A DNA stretch of 64,000 nucleotides, taken from an uncultured Eubacteriales bacterium (GTDB lineage Bacteria > Bacillota > Clostridia > Oscillospirales > CAG-272). Shown one piece after another: positions 7,430 to 17,214 of the stretch. The translations under genes were made by a program, and so were the position numbers. Within the stretch, counting starts at the first letter, position 1; every line of letters begins with the position of its first letter. The notes beneath the pieces were generated by a model. That model searched no databases. It saw only the letters and a list, made by a program, of their open reading frames with translations, and was not told the origin of the DNA. Location: contig CAKSIP010000001.1 of assembly GCA_934462825.1 (NCBI GenBank), forward strand, positions 62,001 through 126,000, written 5' to 3'.

Positions 7430-7551
7430 TTTTGCTACCAAGCGAGAACCAAAACACAGGGCAAAATCGGCCAAAAGCGCATGAAAAAAGCCGGGACGCC
7501 ACCCGGCATGCTTGAAGGGCTGTTGAAACCCCTTGGGGGGTTCAACAGCCC
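7430..7551. repeat. Composite convergent-terminator element, copy 3 (spoIIP/rplQ)
   Basis: Parts in order: a spacer with GCGGCGTTTTGCTACCAAGC, a GCCGGG/CCCGGC hairpin (7490-7495 with 7502-7507) preceded by six A, the linker CTTGAA, and the GGGCTGTTGAA hairpin (7517-7527 with 7541-7551) with an inner CCCC/GGGG and then TTTTT. The last hairpin ends with T on the plus strand (spoIIP terminator), while the GCCGGG hairpin ends with T on the minus strand (terminator of the whole ribosomal operon). Confidence 0.7.
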
Positions 7552-7592
7552 TTTTTGCTGTATGAATTGATACTTGGACTTACTTTGGGAAA

Positions 7593-7937
7593 TCAGTCAA
7601 CCAACTTGATGATGGCCATTTCCGCTGCATCGCCTCTACGCGGGCCAAGCTTGTAAATCTGTGTATATCCACCGTTTCGTGTCTCATATTTGGGAGCAAT
7701 TTCAGCAAAGAGCTTGGTAACTACATCCTCTTTGGTAATATATGCGAGCGCGGCGCGGCGGCTGGCAAGGGTGTTTGTCTTGCCAAGCGTAATCATTTTT
7801 TCAGCCACTGCGCGAACTTCCTTGGCTCTGGTGAGCGTTGTCTCCACCTGGCCGTTCTCAAGCAGCAGCGTGACCATGCCGCGAAGCATAGAAATTCTAT
7901 GAGCGGTCGGTCTGCCGAGTTTTCTTGTACCGGGCAT
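7593..7937 (-). CDS. rplQ: 50S ribosomal protein bL17
   Basis: 114 residues, beginning [19 protein letters not shown], the standard bL17 N-terminus, and of normal bacterial length. AGGAGGG precedes the ATG by 7 bases. It is the last gene of the S10-spc-alpha transcription unit, 90 bases after rpoA. bL17 binds 23S rRNA at the outer face of the large subunit near the exit tunnel. Confidence 0.97.
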   Translation of the reverse strand: MPGTRKLGRPTAHRISMLRGMVTLLLENGQVETTLTRAKEVRAVAEKMITLGKTNTLASRRAALAYITKEDVVTKLFAEIAPKYETRNGGYTQIYKLGPRRGDAAEMAIIKLVD

Positions 7938-8027
7938 TGTTTATCCCTCCTTCTGTTGTTATGCAATATTCGCGTTATAATCTGCAAATTCCGGAATTTC
8001 TCTTATTCGGATTCTTAAGCTTTCGTC

Positions 8028-8999
8028 TTATTCCTCTTCCTTTTTCAGTTCAAGGCCGAGCGAGTGAAGCTTCTGAATCACTTCTTCCAGCGATTTCTTA
8101 CCGAGGTTGCGGACTTTGATCATATCCTCCTCGGTTCTGTTCGTCAAATCTTCGACTGTATCAATGCCGGCGCGCTTCAAGCAGTTGAAGCTACGAACCG
8201 ACATGTCAAGTTCCTCAATGGTCATCTCAAGAACTTTTTCTTTAATCGTTTCTTCTCTCTCAACCATGATTTCTGCCTTCTTTGCTTCATCAGACAAATC
8301 CACAAACAAGTTGAGATGCTCGTTGAGAATCTTGGCTCCGAGGGAAATCGCTTCTTTTCCAGAGATTGTTCCGTTGGTCAATACTTCAAGCGTCAGTTTA
8401 TCGTAGTCGGACACATTTCCCACACGGGTGCTCTCTACCGAATAGCTCACCTTATACACAGGGGTATAAATCGAATCCGTGTAGATCGTTCCGAGCGGAG
8501 CGGGTGTCCCTGCCATTTGCTGGAGGTGTATCTGCTTGTTTCGCTCCTGCGAAACATATCCGCGACCATGCTCAAACGTCAACTCCATATAGAATCTTTC
8601 ATTTTCCGCTACCGTGGCAATGTGATGATTCGGATTCAATATTTCAATATCGGAATCCTGCTTAATGTCGCCGGCGCAAACGTCCTTTTCGCCGGTAATA
8701 TCAATAATCACAGTTTTAGGCGCGTTGCAATGCAGCTTGGCGATGATTCCCTTAACATTCAGAACGATCTCCGTAACGTCTTCTCTGACACCGGGAATCG
8801 TGGAAAATTCATGGAGAACGCCGTCAAACTTGATGCTTGTCACAGCGACGCCGGGAAGCGAGCTGAGCAAAATTCTGCGGAGTGAGTTACCGAGTGTAAT
8901 ACCGTAGCCTCTTTCCAAAGGCTCTACTATAAACTTTCCGGAAGTTCCGTCTTCACTTAGATTTACAGTGGTTATATTAGGCTTCTCTATCTCAATCAT
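8028..8999 (-). CDS. rpoA: RNA polymerase alpha subunit
   Basis: 323 residues. The N-terminal assembly domain (about 1-230) has [20 protein letters not shown], and the C-terminal promoter/activator-binding domain (about 245-320) has the helix-hairpin-helix region [13 protein letters not shown] and [10 protein letters not shown]. The tail is Lys/Glu-rich (LKKEEE). GAGGAGG precedes the ATG. As in other Bacillota it lies between rpsD and rplQ. The 120 bases between rpsD and rpoA hold no gene. Confidence 0.98.
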   Translation of the reverse strand: MIEIEKPNITTVNLSEDGTSGKFIVEPLERGYGITLGNSLRRILLSSLPGVAVTSIKFDGVLHEFSTIPGVREDVTEIVLNVKGIIAKLHCNAPKTVIIDITGEKDVCAGDIKQDSDIEILNPNHHIATVAENERFYMELTFEHGRGYVSQERNKQIHLQQMAGTPAPLGTIYTDSIYTPVYKVSYSVESTRVGNVSDYDKLTLEVLTNGTISGKEAISLGAKILNEHLNLFVDLSDEAKKAEIMVEREETIKEKVLEMTIEELDMSVRSFNCLKRAGIDTVEDLTNRTEEDMIKVRNLGKKSLEEVIQKLHSLGLELKKEEE

Positions 9000-9119
9000 T
9001 CCAAATAATCCTCCTCTATTATTCTTCTTGTGTTATTCGCACTTGATAATCGGGATACGATAATAATGCTGGCGGGAAAGAGTTTCACACACGATACGCT
9101 TACGCCGCCCTCATCATTA

Positions 9120-9746
9120 TTACTTGGAATAAAGTTCGACGATAAGCTGTTCCTCGAACGGATAATCGATGTCCTCTCTTTCGGGGAGCGCTACGACTTT
9201 CGCAGCAAAGTTTGCCTTGTCAACTTCAAGCCACTTGGGGCTGATCTTGGATTCCAGCGCCTCGCCCAGTGCTTTGCACTTTGCGGACTTCTTGAATCTC
9301 TCGGTGACAGCGATCTCATCGCCGGCACGAACCAAAACGGAAGGAATGTTCACCTTTTTGCCGTTTACGGTAAAGTGACCGTGCAGAACCAGCTGACGTG
9401 CTTCCTTGCGGCTGCTGGCCATGCCCATTCTGTAAACCACGTTGTCAAGACGACGCTCCAGCAGCTTGAGCAGGTTTTCACCTGTCATTCCCTGCTGACG
9501 GTTGGCTTCTTCATAATAGTTTACAAACTGCTTCTCCAGCACACCGTAATATCTTCTCGTGGACTGCTTCTCACGAGTTTGCTTGCCGTATTCTTTCAAT
9601 TTCTTTGTTGCAGCGCCATGCTGACCGGGAGCGGTGCTTCTGCGGTCGAGGGCGCACTTACCGGATACGCAACGGTCACCTTTGAGATAAAGCTTCTTGC
9701 CTTCTCTGCGGCACAGTCTGCATACCGGGCCGGTATATCTTGCCAT
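9120..9746 (-). CDS. rpsD: 30S ribosomal protein uS4, zinc-binding form
   Basis: 208 residues. The N-terminus [16 protein letters not shown] keeps four cysteines (C9, C12, C26, C31), so this is the zinc-containing form of uS4. The S4 RNA-binding domain is at about 95-160 ([21 protein letters not shown]). uS4 nucleates 30S assembly on 16S rRNA and is a translational repressor of this operon in other bacteria; no leader target could be identified here. Confidence 0.97.
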   Translation of the reverse strand: MARYTGPVCRLCRREGKKLYLKGDRCVSGKCALDRRSTAPGQHGAATKKLKEYGKQTREKQSTRRYYGVLEKQFVNYYEEANRQQGMTGENLLKLLERRLDNVVYRMGMASSRKEARQLVLHGHFTVNGKKVNIPSVLVRAGDEIAVTERFKKSAKCKALGEALESKISPKWLEVDKANFAAKVVALPEREDIDYPFEEQLIVELYSK

Positions 9747-9784
9747 AATTTATTGTACCTCCGTTATTATTTGACAGGCTCAGA

Positions 9785-10183
9785 TCAAACGCGTCTGCGC
9801 TTAGGCGGTCTGCATCCGTTGTGCGGAACAGGCGTTACATCGCGGATCAATGTGATCTGAAGTCCTACAGTTTCAAGGGCACGGATTGCCGACTCACGTC
9901 CCGATCCGGGGCCTCTTACATAAACCTCAACGCTCTTCAGGCCGTGGTCGATTGCAGCCTTGGCTGCTGTCTCTGCGGCGGATTGAGCGGCAAAGGGCGT
10001 AGACTTTCTCGATCCCTTAAAGCCAAGCTCTCCGGCAGAGGCCCATGAAATCGCGTTTCCGGCCGTATCCGTGATGGTTACGATAGTGTTATTGAAAGTT
10101 GCACGAATATGAACTGTGCCTTTTTCAATATTTTTGCGTTCGCGGCGTCTTTTGACGACCTTCTTTGCAGCAACTTTTGCCAT
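9785..10183 (-). CDS. rpsK: 30S ribosomal protein uS11
   Basis: 132 residues, standard length, with [15 protein letters not shown], the [15 protein letters not shown] [13 protein letters not shown] and a basic end PPKRRRV. Part of the 30S platform beside the E-site mRNA path. It follows rpsM by 16 bases. Confidence 0.97.
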   Translation of the reverse strand: MAKVAAKKVVKRRRERKNIEKGTVHIRATFNNTIVTITDTAGNAISWASAGELGFKGSRKSTPFAAQSAAETAAKAAIDHGLKSVEVYVRGPGSGRESAIRALETVGLQITLIRDVTPVPHNGCRPPKRRRV

Positions 10184-10199
10184 CTTTCATGCCACTCCT

Positions 10200-10568
10200 T
10201 TATTTCTTCTTGTTTGCGATGGTCTTTGCGGGACCTTTTCTTGTTCTCGCGTTGGTCTTTGTTCTCTGTCCTCTGACAGGAAGACCTTTTCTATGCCGAA
10301 TTCCGCGATAGCAGTTGATCTCCACCAATCTCTTAATGTTGAGAGCAACGTCACGGCGAAGGTCACCTTCCACATGGTAGGATGCCTCGATTTCGTCACG
10401 GAGCTTGGCAACTTCGGCTTCTGTCAGATCTTTCGCACGGGTATCAGGATTGATACCGGTTTTTGCGAGGATATCGTTTGCGCTCTTGCGGCCGATACCG
10501 TAAATATAGGTAAGGGCGATCTCTACGCGCTTGTTGTTGGGTATATCAACACCAGCTATACGAGCCAT
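10200..10568 (-). CDS. rpsM: 30S ribosomal protein uS13
   Basis: 122 residues: [50 protein letters not shown] and a lysine-rich tail. Located in the 30S head, contacting P-site tRNA and bridging to the 50S. GAGAGGTG precedes the ATG. It lies 66 bases after the unusually short rpmJ. Confidence 0.97.
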   Translation of the reverse strand: MARIAGVDIPNNKRVEIALTYIYGIGRKSANDILAKTGINPDTRAKDLTEAEVAKLRDEIEASYHVEGDLRRDVALNIKRLVEINCYRGIRHRKGLPVRGQRTKTNARTRKGPAKTIANKKK

Positions 10569-10634
10569 TTTGTTATTTCACCTCTCTGTTTGGTTTTGTT
10601 GTTGTGTCTGCTTTCTGCTTCTTGCAAGCGGGAA

Positions 10635-10700
10635 TCAGCCCTGTCTCTGCTTGTGCTTCGGGTTCTCGCAGATTTTCTTTACGGATGGCTTTACCTTCAT
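10635..10700 (-). CDS. rpmJ: Shortened 50S ribosomal protein bL36 (21 residues, internal deletion)
   Basis: A 21-codon gene sits exactly where rpmJ belongs, between infA and rpsM. It begins MKVKPSVKK and ends ICENPKHKQRQG, both ends matching normal bL36, but the protein is 21 instead of about 37 residues. Sixteen residues, including two of the four zinc ligands (first CxxC pair) and the basic KRKGRV core, are absent. Normal bL36 has ICEKC early and ICENP late; the loss of exactly 48 bases from one ICE codon run to the other fits deletion between direct repeats. The remaining Cys11 and His17 cannot form the usual zinc ribbon. It may be non-functional (a second rpmJ may exist elsewhere) or an assembly error. 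The ribosome binding site is weak: AAAGG about 15 bases before ATG. Confidence 0.85.
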   Translation of the reverse strand: MKVKPSVKKICENPKHKQRQG

Positions 10701-10748
10701 TGTAATAACACCATACCTTTCTTTAAGATTTATAACTGCTTTGCAGGA

Positions 10749-10967
10749 TTATTTGGCACGCCAGGTGATCCGGCCCTTTGTAAGATCGTAAACCGAAACC
10801 TCTACAGTAACCTTGTCACCGGGCAGTATTCTGATATAATTCATACGGAGTTTTCCGGAAATGTGCGCATTTACCACATGTCCATTGGGAAGCTCCACTT
10901 TGAAGTTGGCGTTGGGCAATGCCTCAATCACCTTGCCTTCATATTCGATAACATCATCTTTCGGCAG
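10749..10967 (-). CDS. infA: Translation initiation factor IF-1, probable CTG start
   Basis: 72 residues if initiated at CTG 10967: (M)[19 protein letters not shown], then [19 protein letters not shown] and the end [11 protein letters not shown], a full-length match to IF-1, an OB-fold protein that blocks the ribosomal A site during initiation. No ATG, GTG or TTG lies in frame at the expected place. AGGAGGG (10974-10980) stands 6 bases before the CTG. The first in-frame GTG (10931) would remove the first beta strand. The start overlaps the last 14 bases of map, indicating translational coupling. Confidence 0.93.
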   Translation of the reverse strand: MPKDDVIEYEGKVIEALPNANFKVELPNGHVVNAHISGKLRMNYIRILPGDKVTVEVSVYDLTKGRITWRAK

Positions 10968-11763
10968 AAAAATCCCTCCTATCCAATTTTATCTGGGAAA
11001 AAAAGTTTTCTCGCTCGACTTCCGTCAAGAGGAGCAGGCCGTTGTCCGTGAGTGCGACGGTATTCTCGTAATGCGCCGACAACTTGCGATCCTTGGTTTT
11101 CACCGTCCAGCCGTCTGCCATTTCTTCGACATCGCACACACCTGCATTCACCATCGGTTCGATGGCAATGGTCATACCACTGCAAAGCCGGATGCCGCGC
11201 CCGGCCGTCCCGTAATTCGGAACATCCGGAGCTTCGTGCAATTCCCGCCCGACGCCGTGGCCTACATATCTTTTTACTGTACTGAAGCCGTAGCTTTTTA
11301 CAAGCGTATCAATGGCATTTCCGACATCGCCGAGACGATTTCCGGGCTTCACAGCCGCAATGCCCGCATAAAAGCTCTCCTCTGTCGCTTGGATCAGAGC
11401 AAGTGCTTCTTCGCTGACACGTCCAACCGGGTACGTCCTTGCGCTGTCGCCGTGATACCCTTTGTAAAAGGCGCCCACGTCGATCTTCACAATATCGCCT
11501 TCACGCAGGATCCTTTTTTTGGAAGGGATCCCGTGAATGACTTCATCATTGAGACTGATACAAGCGCTTCCGGGGAAGCCCGCATAGCCGAGGAAGGAAG
11601 GCTTGGCACCGGCATGCTCGATATAATTTCTTATAATCGTATCCAATTCCTTGGTGCTGATTCCTTCCTTGACATGCTCCCGTGCGGCGAGCAATGCCTC
11701 GGCTGTAATACGTCCGGCTTCTTTCATCGCTTTGATCTGGTCTGAGTTTTTCAGTTGAATCAT
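10954..11763 (-). CDS. map: Methionine aminopeptidase, type I
   Basis: 269 residues. Removes the initiator methionine from nascent proteins. The five metal ligands are present: Asp95 (IDVGAFY), Asp106 (HGDSART), His169 (GHGVGRELH), Glu202 (AIEPMV) and Glu233 (HYENTV). The ATG (11763-11761) overlaps the adk stop by one base (TAATG), so the two are translationally coupled. The adk-map-infA order is typical of Gram-positive spc operons. The C-terminus runs a little past the family core ([14 protein letters not shown]), and infA begins inside it. Confidence 0.97.
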   Translation of the reverse strand: MIQLKNSDQIKAMKEAGRITAEALLAAREHVKEGISTKELDTIIRNYIEHAGAKPSFLGYAGFPGSACISLNDEVIHGIPSKKRILREGDIVKIDVGAFYKGYHGDSARTYPVGRVSEEALALIQATEESFYAGIAAVKPGNRLGDVGNAIDTLVKSYGFSTVKRYVGHGVGRELHEAPDVPNYGTAGRGIRLCSGMTIAIEPMVNAGVCDVEEMADGWTVKTKDRKLSAHYENTVALTDNGLLLLTEVERENFFSQIKLDRRDFSAER

Positions 11764-12404
11764 TAATGCTCGACCTTCTTCAATGCCTGAAAAGTCAGCG
11801 CCGTTGTATCTTCGACACGCTCCTGACCGATAATTTCCGTCAGAAGTCCTTTTTTAGCATAAAAATCTTTTAAGGGTTCTGTTTGCTGATGATAGGTAGC
11901 AAGTCTGGCCTTCACTGTTTCGGGCGAATCGTCCTTGCGAATGATAAGATCCGCATCACAGTTGTCGCAAACGCCATCCTGCTGGGTGGGTTTGAACATG
12001 GTGTGGAAGGATGCTCCGCAAGCGGGGCACACGCGGCGTCCGCTCATTCTCTCGACGATTGTTTCATCCGGCACCTCAATGCTCAGCACCAAGTCGATTT
12101 TCACGCCCATAGCCTCAAGCGCTTCGGCTTGAGGAATAGAGCGCGGAAATCCGTCCAAAACAAAACCGTTTTTGCATACATCGGATTTCAGAAAATCTCT
12201 CACAATTCCAATCACCACTTCATCGGGGACGAGCTGGCCGGCATCCATAAAAGCTTTTGCCTTGTTGCCGAGTTCCGTTCCGTCCGCGATGGCGCTGCGG
12301 AGAATCCCGCCGGTTGAAATTGTAGGAATATCATATTTTGCCGAAATCTTTTCGGCCTGGGTTCCTTTGCCCGCTCCGGGGGCCCCTAACAATATCAGGT
12401 TCAT
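11763..12404 (-). CDS. adk: Adenylate kinase, zinc-lid form
   Basis: 213 residues. Interconverts ATP + AMP and 2 ADP. P-loop GAPGAGKGT (residues 7-15), AMP-binding DGFPRS (84-89), and a long lid with four cysteines C126, C129, C146 and C149 (CPACG and CDNCD), the zinc-stabilised lid common in Gram-positive enzymes. It lies 28 bases after secY and overlaps map by one base. Confidence 0.98.
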   Translation of the reverse strand: MNLILLGAPGAGKGTQAEKISAKYDIPTISTGGILRSAIADGTELGNKAKAFMDAGQLVPDEVVIGIVRDFLKSDVCKNGFVLDGFPRSIPQAEALEAMGVKIDLVLSIEVPDETIVERMSGRRVCPACGASFHTMFKPTQQDGVCDNCDADLIIRKDDSPETVKARLATYHQQTEPLKDFYAKKGLLTEIIGQERVEDTTALTFQALKKVEH

Positions 12405-12432
12405 AGCTTTCCTCCGTTATGGATTTGAGTTA

Positions 12433-13767
12433 TCAATCAAGGAATCCCTTATAGTTACGCATTGTCAACTGTGCTTCGATCTCATGCACGGTTTCAAGAG
12501 CGACACCGATTACGATCAGAATCGAGGTTCCGCCGAAAGCAAGCATCGAGATTCCCTGGATGTTCCAATTCAAATAACCGGCAATGATAGCCACGATCAT
12601 CGGGAAGCAGGAAATGAAGCAAAGGAAGATCGATCCGATTGCCGTAACTCTATTAAGAATCTTCTTAATATAGTCCACCATCGGTTTTCCGGGGCGGATA
12701 CCGGGGATGGAACCGCCGTTATCCTTGATGTTGTTGGCCACTTCTACAGGGTTGAAGGAAATCATAATGTAGAAGTAAGAGAACGCAACAATCAAAATCA
12801 AGTTGACAAGTACATACGTCCAGGAAGTGTAGCCGAAGAAATTGGCAATCCAGCTGTTCTTTGCAGCGCTCGAAGAAGCGTTCGCGTTAATAAATCCGAT
12901 AATCGTTCCGGGCAGTGTAGCGATCGAGCTGGCAAAGATGATCGGCATAACACCGGTCATATTGACCTTCAGGGGCAGGTTGGTGCCCTGGCCGCCGTAC
13001 ATTTTACGTCCGACTACTCTCTTGGCATACTGAATCGGGATTCTTCTTTCGGAATTGGTCACGCAAACAATCAGCGCCACAATTGCAACAATTACAGCGA
13101 TGCAGACGATAGCAAGGATCAAGCCCCAGAAGCTAAAGCCGTTGAAGCCGCCGTTCTTGAAGATCAGCGTCCAAATCGAGCCGGCCAACTGCGGGATACG
13201 AGCTACGATGTTTGCAAAAAGGATGATCGAAACACCGTTTCCGATGCCGTAATCATTGATTTTTTCCGCCATCCACATGATAATGGCGGCGCCTGCACAG
13301 TAGCAGCCGACGATTACACCGAAGGTGAACCAATCCGAAGCACTCTTACCGCTCCAAGGCCAGCCTCTGAAAAGAGCCGTATAGCCGATAGCGGTAATCA
13401 ATGCGAGCGCAACCGTGACATAGCGAGTAATAGAATTGATCTTTTTTCTGCCTTCTTCCCCGGTCTTGGAAAGTCTTTCAAGTGCGGGAATTGCGATGGT
13501 CAGAAGTTGCATAACGATAGAAGCGGTGATATACGGAGACACGGAAAGAGCAAAGAATGTTCCTTTTCCGAAAGCCTCACCATTCATAACCGTCAGCCAG
13601 CCTAACAATGTGTTACCATAAGCATTGAAAGTATTCACTGCGGCATCGGCTACATACGGAACAGGGATATTTGCACCTAAGCGGTACAGAACAACGATAA
13701 GCAATGTGAAGAGAAGCTTAAATTTAAGCTCCGGAACCTTCCAAGCATTTTTTAACGTTTTGAACAT
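12433..13767 (-). CDS. secY: Preprotein translocase subunit SecY
   Basis: 444 residues with the ten membrane helices of the SecYEG channel. The N-terminus KNAWKVPELKFKLLFTLLIV and the conserved NYKGFL tail are present, along with KVNMTGVMPIIFASSI (plug and pore region) and GIRPGKPMVDYI. It starts 2 bases after the rplO stop, so translation is probably coupled. Confidence 0.98.
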   Translation of the reverse strand: MFKTLKNAWKVPELKFKLLFTLLIVVLYRLGANIPVPYVADAAVNTFNAYGNTLLGWLTVMNGEAFGKGTFFALSVSPYITASIVMQLLTIAIPALERLSKTGEEGRKKINSITRYVTVALALITAIGYTALFRGWPWSGKSASDWFTFGVIVGCYCAGAAIIMWMAEKINDYGIGNGVSIILFANIVARIPQLAGSIWTLIFKNGGFNGFSFWGLILAIVCIAVIVAIVALIVCVTNSERRIPIQYAKRVVGRKMYGGQGTNLPLKVNMTGVMPIIFASSIATLPGTIIGFINANASSSAAKNSWIANFFGYTSWTYVLVNLILIVAFSYFYIMISFNPVEVANNIKDNGGSIPGIRPGKPMVDYIKKILNRVTAIGSIFLCFISCFPMIVAIIAGYLNWNIQGISMLAFGGTSILIVIGVALETVHEIEAQLTMRNYKGFLD

Positions 13768-13769
13768 CC

Positions 13770-14210
13770 TTATTCCACCTCTGTCTTTCCACCTGCTGCT
13801 TCAATCTTTTCCTTCGCGGTAGCTGAAAAGACGGCCGCTTTCACAGTTAATTTTTTGGTGAGCTCTCCGTTGCCGAGAACCTTAAGACCATCAAGGCTCT
13901 TGCGAATCACTCTATCAGCGAGAAGTGTATTGACGTCTACAATAGCGCCGTCCTCATATCTGTTGAGTTCCTCAACATTTACGATGGCATAGTTGACGGC
14001 AAATTTGTTATGAAAGCCTCTCTTAGGGAGCTTTCTGTAAAGCGGAAGCTGACCGCCTTCAAATCCAGGTCTTACACCGCCGCCGGAGCGAGCGTTCTGA
14101 CCTTTATGACCTTTACCTGCTGTTTTACCGTTTCCGGATCCAACGCCTCTGCCTTTGCGGAAAGCGGCCTTTGCAGATCCTTCTGCCGGCGAAAGTTCAT
14201 GAAGTTTCAT
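13770..14210 (-). CDS. rplO: 50S ribosomal protein uL15
   Basis: 146 residues. ATG 14210 ([20 protein letters not shown]) was chosen because AGGAGG lies 7 bases upstream and the protein matches uL15 from this point; the frame is open further upstream but only by overlapping rpmD. The Gly/Arg-rich N-terminal arm ([19 protein letters not shown]) threads into 23S rRNA. Confidence 0.97.
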   Translation of the reverse strand: MKLHELSPAEGSAKAAFRKGRGVGSGNGKTAGKGHKGQNARSGGGVRPGFEGGQLPLYRKLPKRGFHNKFAVNYAIVNVEELNRYEDGAIVDVNTLLADRVIRKSLDGLKVLGNGELTKKLTVKAAVFSATAKEKIEAAGGKTEVE

Positions 14211-14223
14211 TACCTTTCCTCCT

Positions 14224-14397
14224 TTATGCGTTTTCCACCTTAACCAGATGCGACAGGACTTTGACTTTCCCTGCCAAAACGGCATCATCGTTATGAACGA
14301 TGCTGTCGCCTACCTTGTTAAGGCCCAGTGATTTTGCCGTTGCCTTTTGATTGGGCTTGCAGCCGATCAGGCTCTTGATAAGTGTTACTTTTTTCAT
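14224..14397 (-). CDS. rpmD: 50S ribosomal protein uL30
   Basis: 57 residues, [19 protein letters not shown] to the end SHLVKVENA, with the usual [19 protein letters not shown] motif. Normal uL30 is about 60 residues. AGGAGG precedes the ATG by about 8 bases. Located between rpsE and rplO as expected. Confidence 0.95.
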   Translation of the reverse strand: MKKVTLIKSLIGCKPNQKATAKSLGLNKVGDSIVHNDDAVLAGKVKVLSHLVKVENA

Positions 14398-14413
14398 TTG
14401 CTTGACCTCCTTA

Positions 14414-14917
14414 TCAGCCCTTAATCTGCTCTACACTGATAGAGCGCGTCTTGGCAACTTCTTCCGCAGTACGAAGCTCCTTCAAGCCTTCCAGCGTTGC
14501 TTTGACAACATTGGTCGGATTGTTGGAACGCAGGCATTTAGCTCTGATGTTTTTAATACCGGCAAGATCAAGTACAATTCTCACCTTGTCGCCCGCAATG
14601 ATACCGGTACCGGGGGCAGCAGGCTTCAGAAGAACCTTACCTGCGCCGAACACGCCGATAACTTCATGCGGAATTGTGGATCCCTTCAAGGATACCTCAA
14701 TCATATTTTTCTTTGCATCTTCAATTCCCTTGCGAATCGCTTCCGGAACTTCCGCTGCTTTCCCAAGTCCATAACCGACGTGGCCATTGCCATCACCGAC
14801 TACCATCAATGCAGCAAATCTTGCAATACGTCCGCCTTTGACTGTCTTGGAAACACGGTTCAGTGCGACCAGCTGTTCCTGAAGATCCAGCTCGGCCGGG
14901 TTGAATTTTTGTGTCAT
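14414..14917 (-). CDS. rpsE: 30S ribosomal protein uS5
   Basis: 167 residues. Contains [24 protein letters not shown] RNA-binding sequence and [20 protein letters not shown], followed by the ribosomal S5 C-terminal domain. Functions in mRNA unwinding and decoding accuracy. AGGAGG lies before the ATG. Confidence 0.97.
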   Translation of the reverse strand: MTQKFNPAELDLQEQLVALNRVSKTVKGGRIARFAALMVVGDGNGHVGYGLGKAAEVPEAIRKGIEDAKKNMIEVSLKGSTIPHEVIGVFGAGKVLLKPAAPGTGIIAGDKVRIVLDLAGIKNIRAKCLRSNNPTNVVKATLEGLKELRTAEEVAKTRSISVEQIKG

Positions 14918-14986
14918 GATTTTCCTCCTGAAATTTGTTCAATATTCTTTGAACAGTGTACAAACCGGTTGTTTGACAAATGTTCC

Positions 14987-15346
14987 TTAGAACTTCAGGC
15001 CGCCCTCACGAGCGCCTGCTGCCAATTCCGATACACGTCCGTGATAAAGATAGCCGCCGCGGTCGAATACGACTTCGGTGATACCCTTTGCCATTGCTTT
15101 TTCCGCAATGGTCTTACCTACGATTTTAGCAGCCGCCTTGTTGCTGCCAATGCCTTCAAAACCCTTTTCCTGGGTTGAAGCGGAAACCAATGTTACGCCC
15201 GCAACGTCGTCAATGATCTGTGCAGAAATATGTGCATTGGAACGATATACAGCCAAACGCGGGCGAGCCGCTGTGCCGGATATCTTAGCTCTGACTCTCT
15301 TGTGTCTCTTGAGACGGGCGAGATTGCTGTCTTTTCTTGATACCAT
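14987..15346 (-). CDS. rplR: 50S ribosomal protein uL18
   Basis: 119 residues. Basic N-terminus [37 protein letters not shown] and the end [16 protein letters not shown], all standard. Binds 5S rRNA together with uL5. A 69-base gap without a gene precedes rpsE. Confidence 0.97.
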   Translation of the reverse strand: MVSRKDSNLARLKRHKRVRAKISGTAARPRLAVYRSNAHISAQIIDDVAGVTLVSASTQEKGFEGIGSNKAAAKIVGKTIAEKAMAKGITEVVFDRGGYLYHGRVSELAAGAREGGLKF

Positions 15347-15364
15347 CTGTGTCCACTCCTTTCA

Positions 15365-15904
15365 TTATTTACCGGTTTTGCCGGCCTTACGGCGGATTCT
15401 CTCGTTTTCATACTTGACACCCTTGCCGTGATACGGTTCAGGCGGTCTTTTGCTTCTGATAACAGCCGCCACCTGGCCGACTGCCTGTTTGTCGATACCC
15501 TTTACAATGATCGATGTGGGCGTGGGAACATCAAAGGTAATTCCGTTGCCTTCTTCAACGTAAATGGCATGGCTATGACCGAGGTTAAGAACGAGCTTGG
15601 TTCCCTGCTTAGCGGCTTTGTAACCTACGCCCACGATTTCAAGGTTCTTCTTGTAACCATGCGCAACGCCCTCTACCATATTGTGAAGCAGGGCGCGGGT
15701 AAGGCCGTGTACGCTTCTGTCCTCTTTCTCGTCAGTCGGACGGGTAACAAGAAGCTCGTTGCCCTCCTCCTTGATCGTCATACGGAGGTTGAACTTCTGT
15801 GTAAGGGTTCCGCAGGGGCCTTTGACAGTAACGACGTTTCCATCTGCGATGGTTACGGTTACGCCGGCAGGGATCACTACGGGCATTCTACCGATTCTTG
15901 ACAT
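15365..15904 (-). CDS. rplF: 50S ribosomal protein uL6
   Basis: 179 residues from ATG 15904 ([15 protein letters not shown]). The two tandem L6 domains and the signature [14 protein letters not shown] are present. Located near the factor-binding centre. An upstream in-frame start at 15940 would overlap rpsH and lacks conservation. Confidence 0.97.
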   Translation of the reverse strand: MSRIGRMPVVIPAGVTVTIADGNVVTVKGPCGTLTQKFNLRMTIKEEGNELLVTRPTDEKEDRSVHGLTRALLHNMVEGVAHGYKKNLEIVGVGYKAAKQGTKLVLNLGHSHAIYVEEGNGITFDVPTPTSIIVKGIDKQAVGQVAAVIRSKRPPEPYHGKGVKYENERIRRKAGKTGK

Positions 15905-15923
15905 ATTCTTTACCTCCCGCTTC

Positions 15924-16322
15924 TTACCAAACAAACGCAAGGACTTCGCCGCCGACCTTCAGCTGACGAGCCTTCTTGTCTGTCATGATACCTTTTGATG
16001 TGGAAACGATCGCAATTCCAAGACCGTTCATAACCTTGGGCATATCCTCGAAGCCTGCATAAATACGAAGACCGGGCTTAGACACTCTGCGAATCCCGCG
16101 AAGAACCTTCTGCTTACCTGCTTCATACTTAAGAGTAACACGGATGGTGCCCTGCTTGCCGTCCTCAATGATCTGATAGCTCTTTACATAGCCTTCTTCC
16201 ACGAGAATATCAGCAATTGCTTTTTTCATATTGGATGCCGGAATGTCCACGGTTGCATGCTTTGCATCGTTTGCATTTCTGATTCGTGTGAGCATATCGG
16301 CAATTACATCTGACATTTGCAT
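15924..16322 (-). CDS. rpsH: 30S ribosomal protein uS8
   Basis: 132 residues from ATG 16322 ([17 protein letters not shown]), 8 bases after GGAGG. The C-terminal signature [19 protein letters not shown] is present. Binds helix 21 of 16S rRNA; in E. coli it represses spc translation. The 134 bases upstream (16323-16456) hold no gene. Confidence 0.97.
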   Translation of the reverse strand: MQMSDVIADMLTRIRNANDAKHATVDIPASNMKKAIADILVEEGYVKSYQIIEDGKQGTIRVTLKYEAGKQKVLRGIRRVSKPGLRIYAGFEDMPKVMNGLGIAIVSTSKGIMTDKKARQLKVGGEVLAFVW

Positions 16323-16456
16323 ATTATTTTCCTCCTTATGCAAGTTAAATCATCTTGCTGCCGTGTCGTTGCACGGCGGCGTTATCGGTGGTTAAATCCA
16401 ACGGCCAAATCAACGGGCCCGATTAATTTCCTTCCGATAATTGGGGATTACGTAAA

Positions 16457-16642
16457 TTACCAGGAAGCCTTCTTTACGCCCGGAATCTCGCCCTTATAGG
16501 CAAGGTTACGGAAGCAAATACGGCAGATACCGAACTTACGAAGGTAAGCATGAGGGCGTCCGCAGATTTTGCATCTGTTGTATCTCCGGCTGGAGAACTT
16601 GGGATCTCTCTGCTGCTTGAGAATCATCGATTTCTTTGCCAT
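16457..16642 (-). CDS. rpsN: 30S ribosomal protein uS14, type Z (zinc)
   Basis: 61 residues, the short zinc form: CKIC (C24, C27) and CRIC (C40, C43) flank [11 protein letters not shown]. This is the normal housekeeping uS14 of Bacillota. Begins [20 protein letters not shown]. Confidence 0.97.
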   Translation of the reverse strand: MAKKSMILKQQRDPKFSSRRYNRCKICGRPHAYLRKFGICRICFRNLAYKGEIPGVKKASW

Positions 16643-16660
16643 CTTTGTTTATCCTCCTGA

Positions 16661-17200
16661 TTATTTGGCAAAGGGAGCGCCCATCAAAGTCAGGAGCTCT
16701 TTTGCCTCGTCGTCGGTTCTTGCTGTGGTTACGAATGCGATATCCATACCGCGAATCTTTTCCACCTTGTCGTACTCAATTTCAGGGAATATCAACTGTT
16801 CCTTGAGGCCGAGGGAGTAGTTACCTCTGCCGTCGAAAGCATTGGGGTTGATACCCTTGAAGTCACGTACTCTGGGGAGAGCGAAATTGAAAAGTCTGTC
16901 AACAAACTCATACATCTTTTCGCCTCTGAGCGTAACCTTTACACCGATCTTCATTCCCTCACGGAGCTTGAAGTTTGCCACCGACTTCTTTGCGTAAGTC
17001 GGAACAGCCTTCTGTCCGGAGATCAGGGTTACATCGTTGATAACGGTATCAATTGCCTTGGAGTTTTCTTTTGCATCACCCACGCCGACGTTGATAACGA
17101 TTTTGTCGAGCTTGGGGATTTGCATGGGACTCTTGTACTCAAATTTCTTCATGAGGGCAGGAGCAACTTCATTTACATAAAGGTCTTTAATTCTTGACAT
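16661..17200 (-). CDS. rplE: 50S ribosomal protein uL5
   Basis: 179 residues from ATG 17200 ([14 protein letters not shown]), with GGAGG upstream. Signatures [15 protein letters not shown] and [15 protein letters not shown]. Binds 5S rRNA and contacts P-site tRNA. Confidence 0.97.
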   Translation of the reverse strand: MSRIKDLYVNEVAPALMKKFEYKSPMQIPKLDKIVINVGVGDAKENSKAIDTVINDVTLISGQKAVPTYAKKSVANFKLREGMKIGVKVTLRGEKMYEFVDRLFNFALPRVRDFKGINPNAFDGRGNYSLGLKEQLIFPEIEYDKVEKIRGMDIAFVTTARTDDEAKELLTLMGAPFAK

Positions 17201-17214
17201 TTCTTTTCTCCTCC

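Noticed and set aside
10749..10931. IF-1 starting at GTG 10931
   Set aside because: It would delete the conserved first 12 residues, and no ribosome binding site stands before it, whereas AGGAGGG fits the CTG at 10967.
14211..14288. Extended N-terminus of uL15
   Set aside because: The extension overlaps the end of rpmD in another frame; the conserved protein and ribosome binding site point to 14210.
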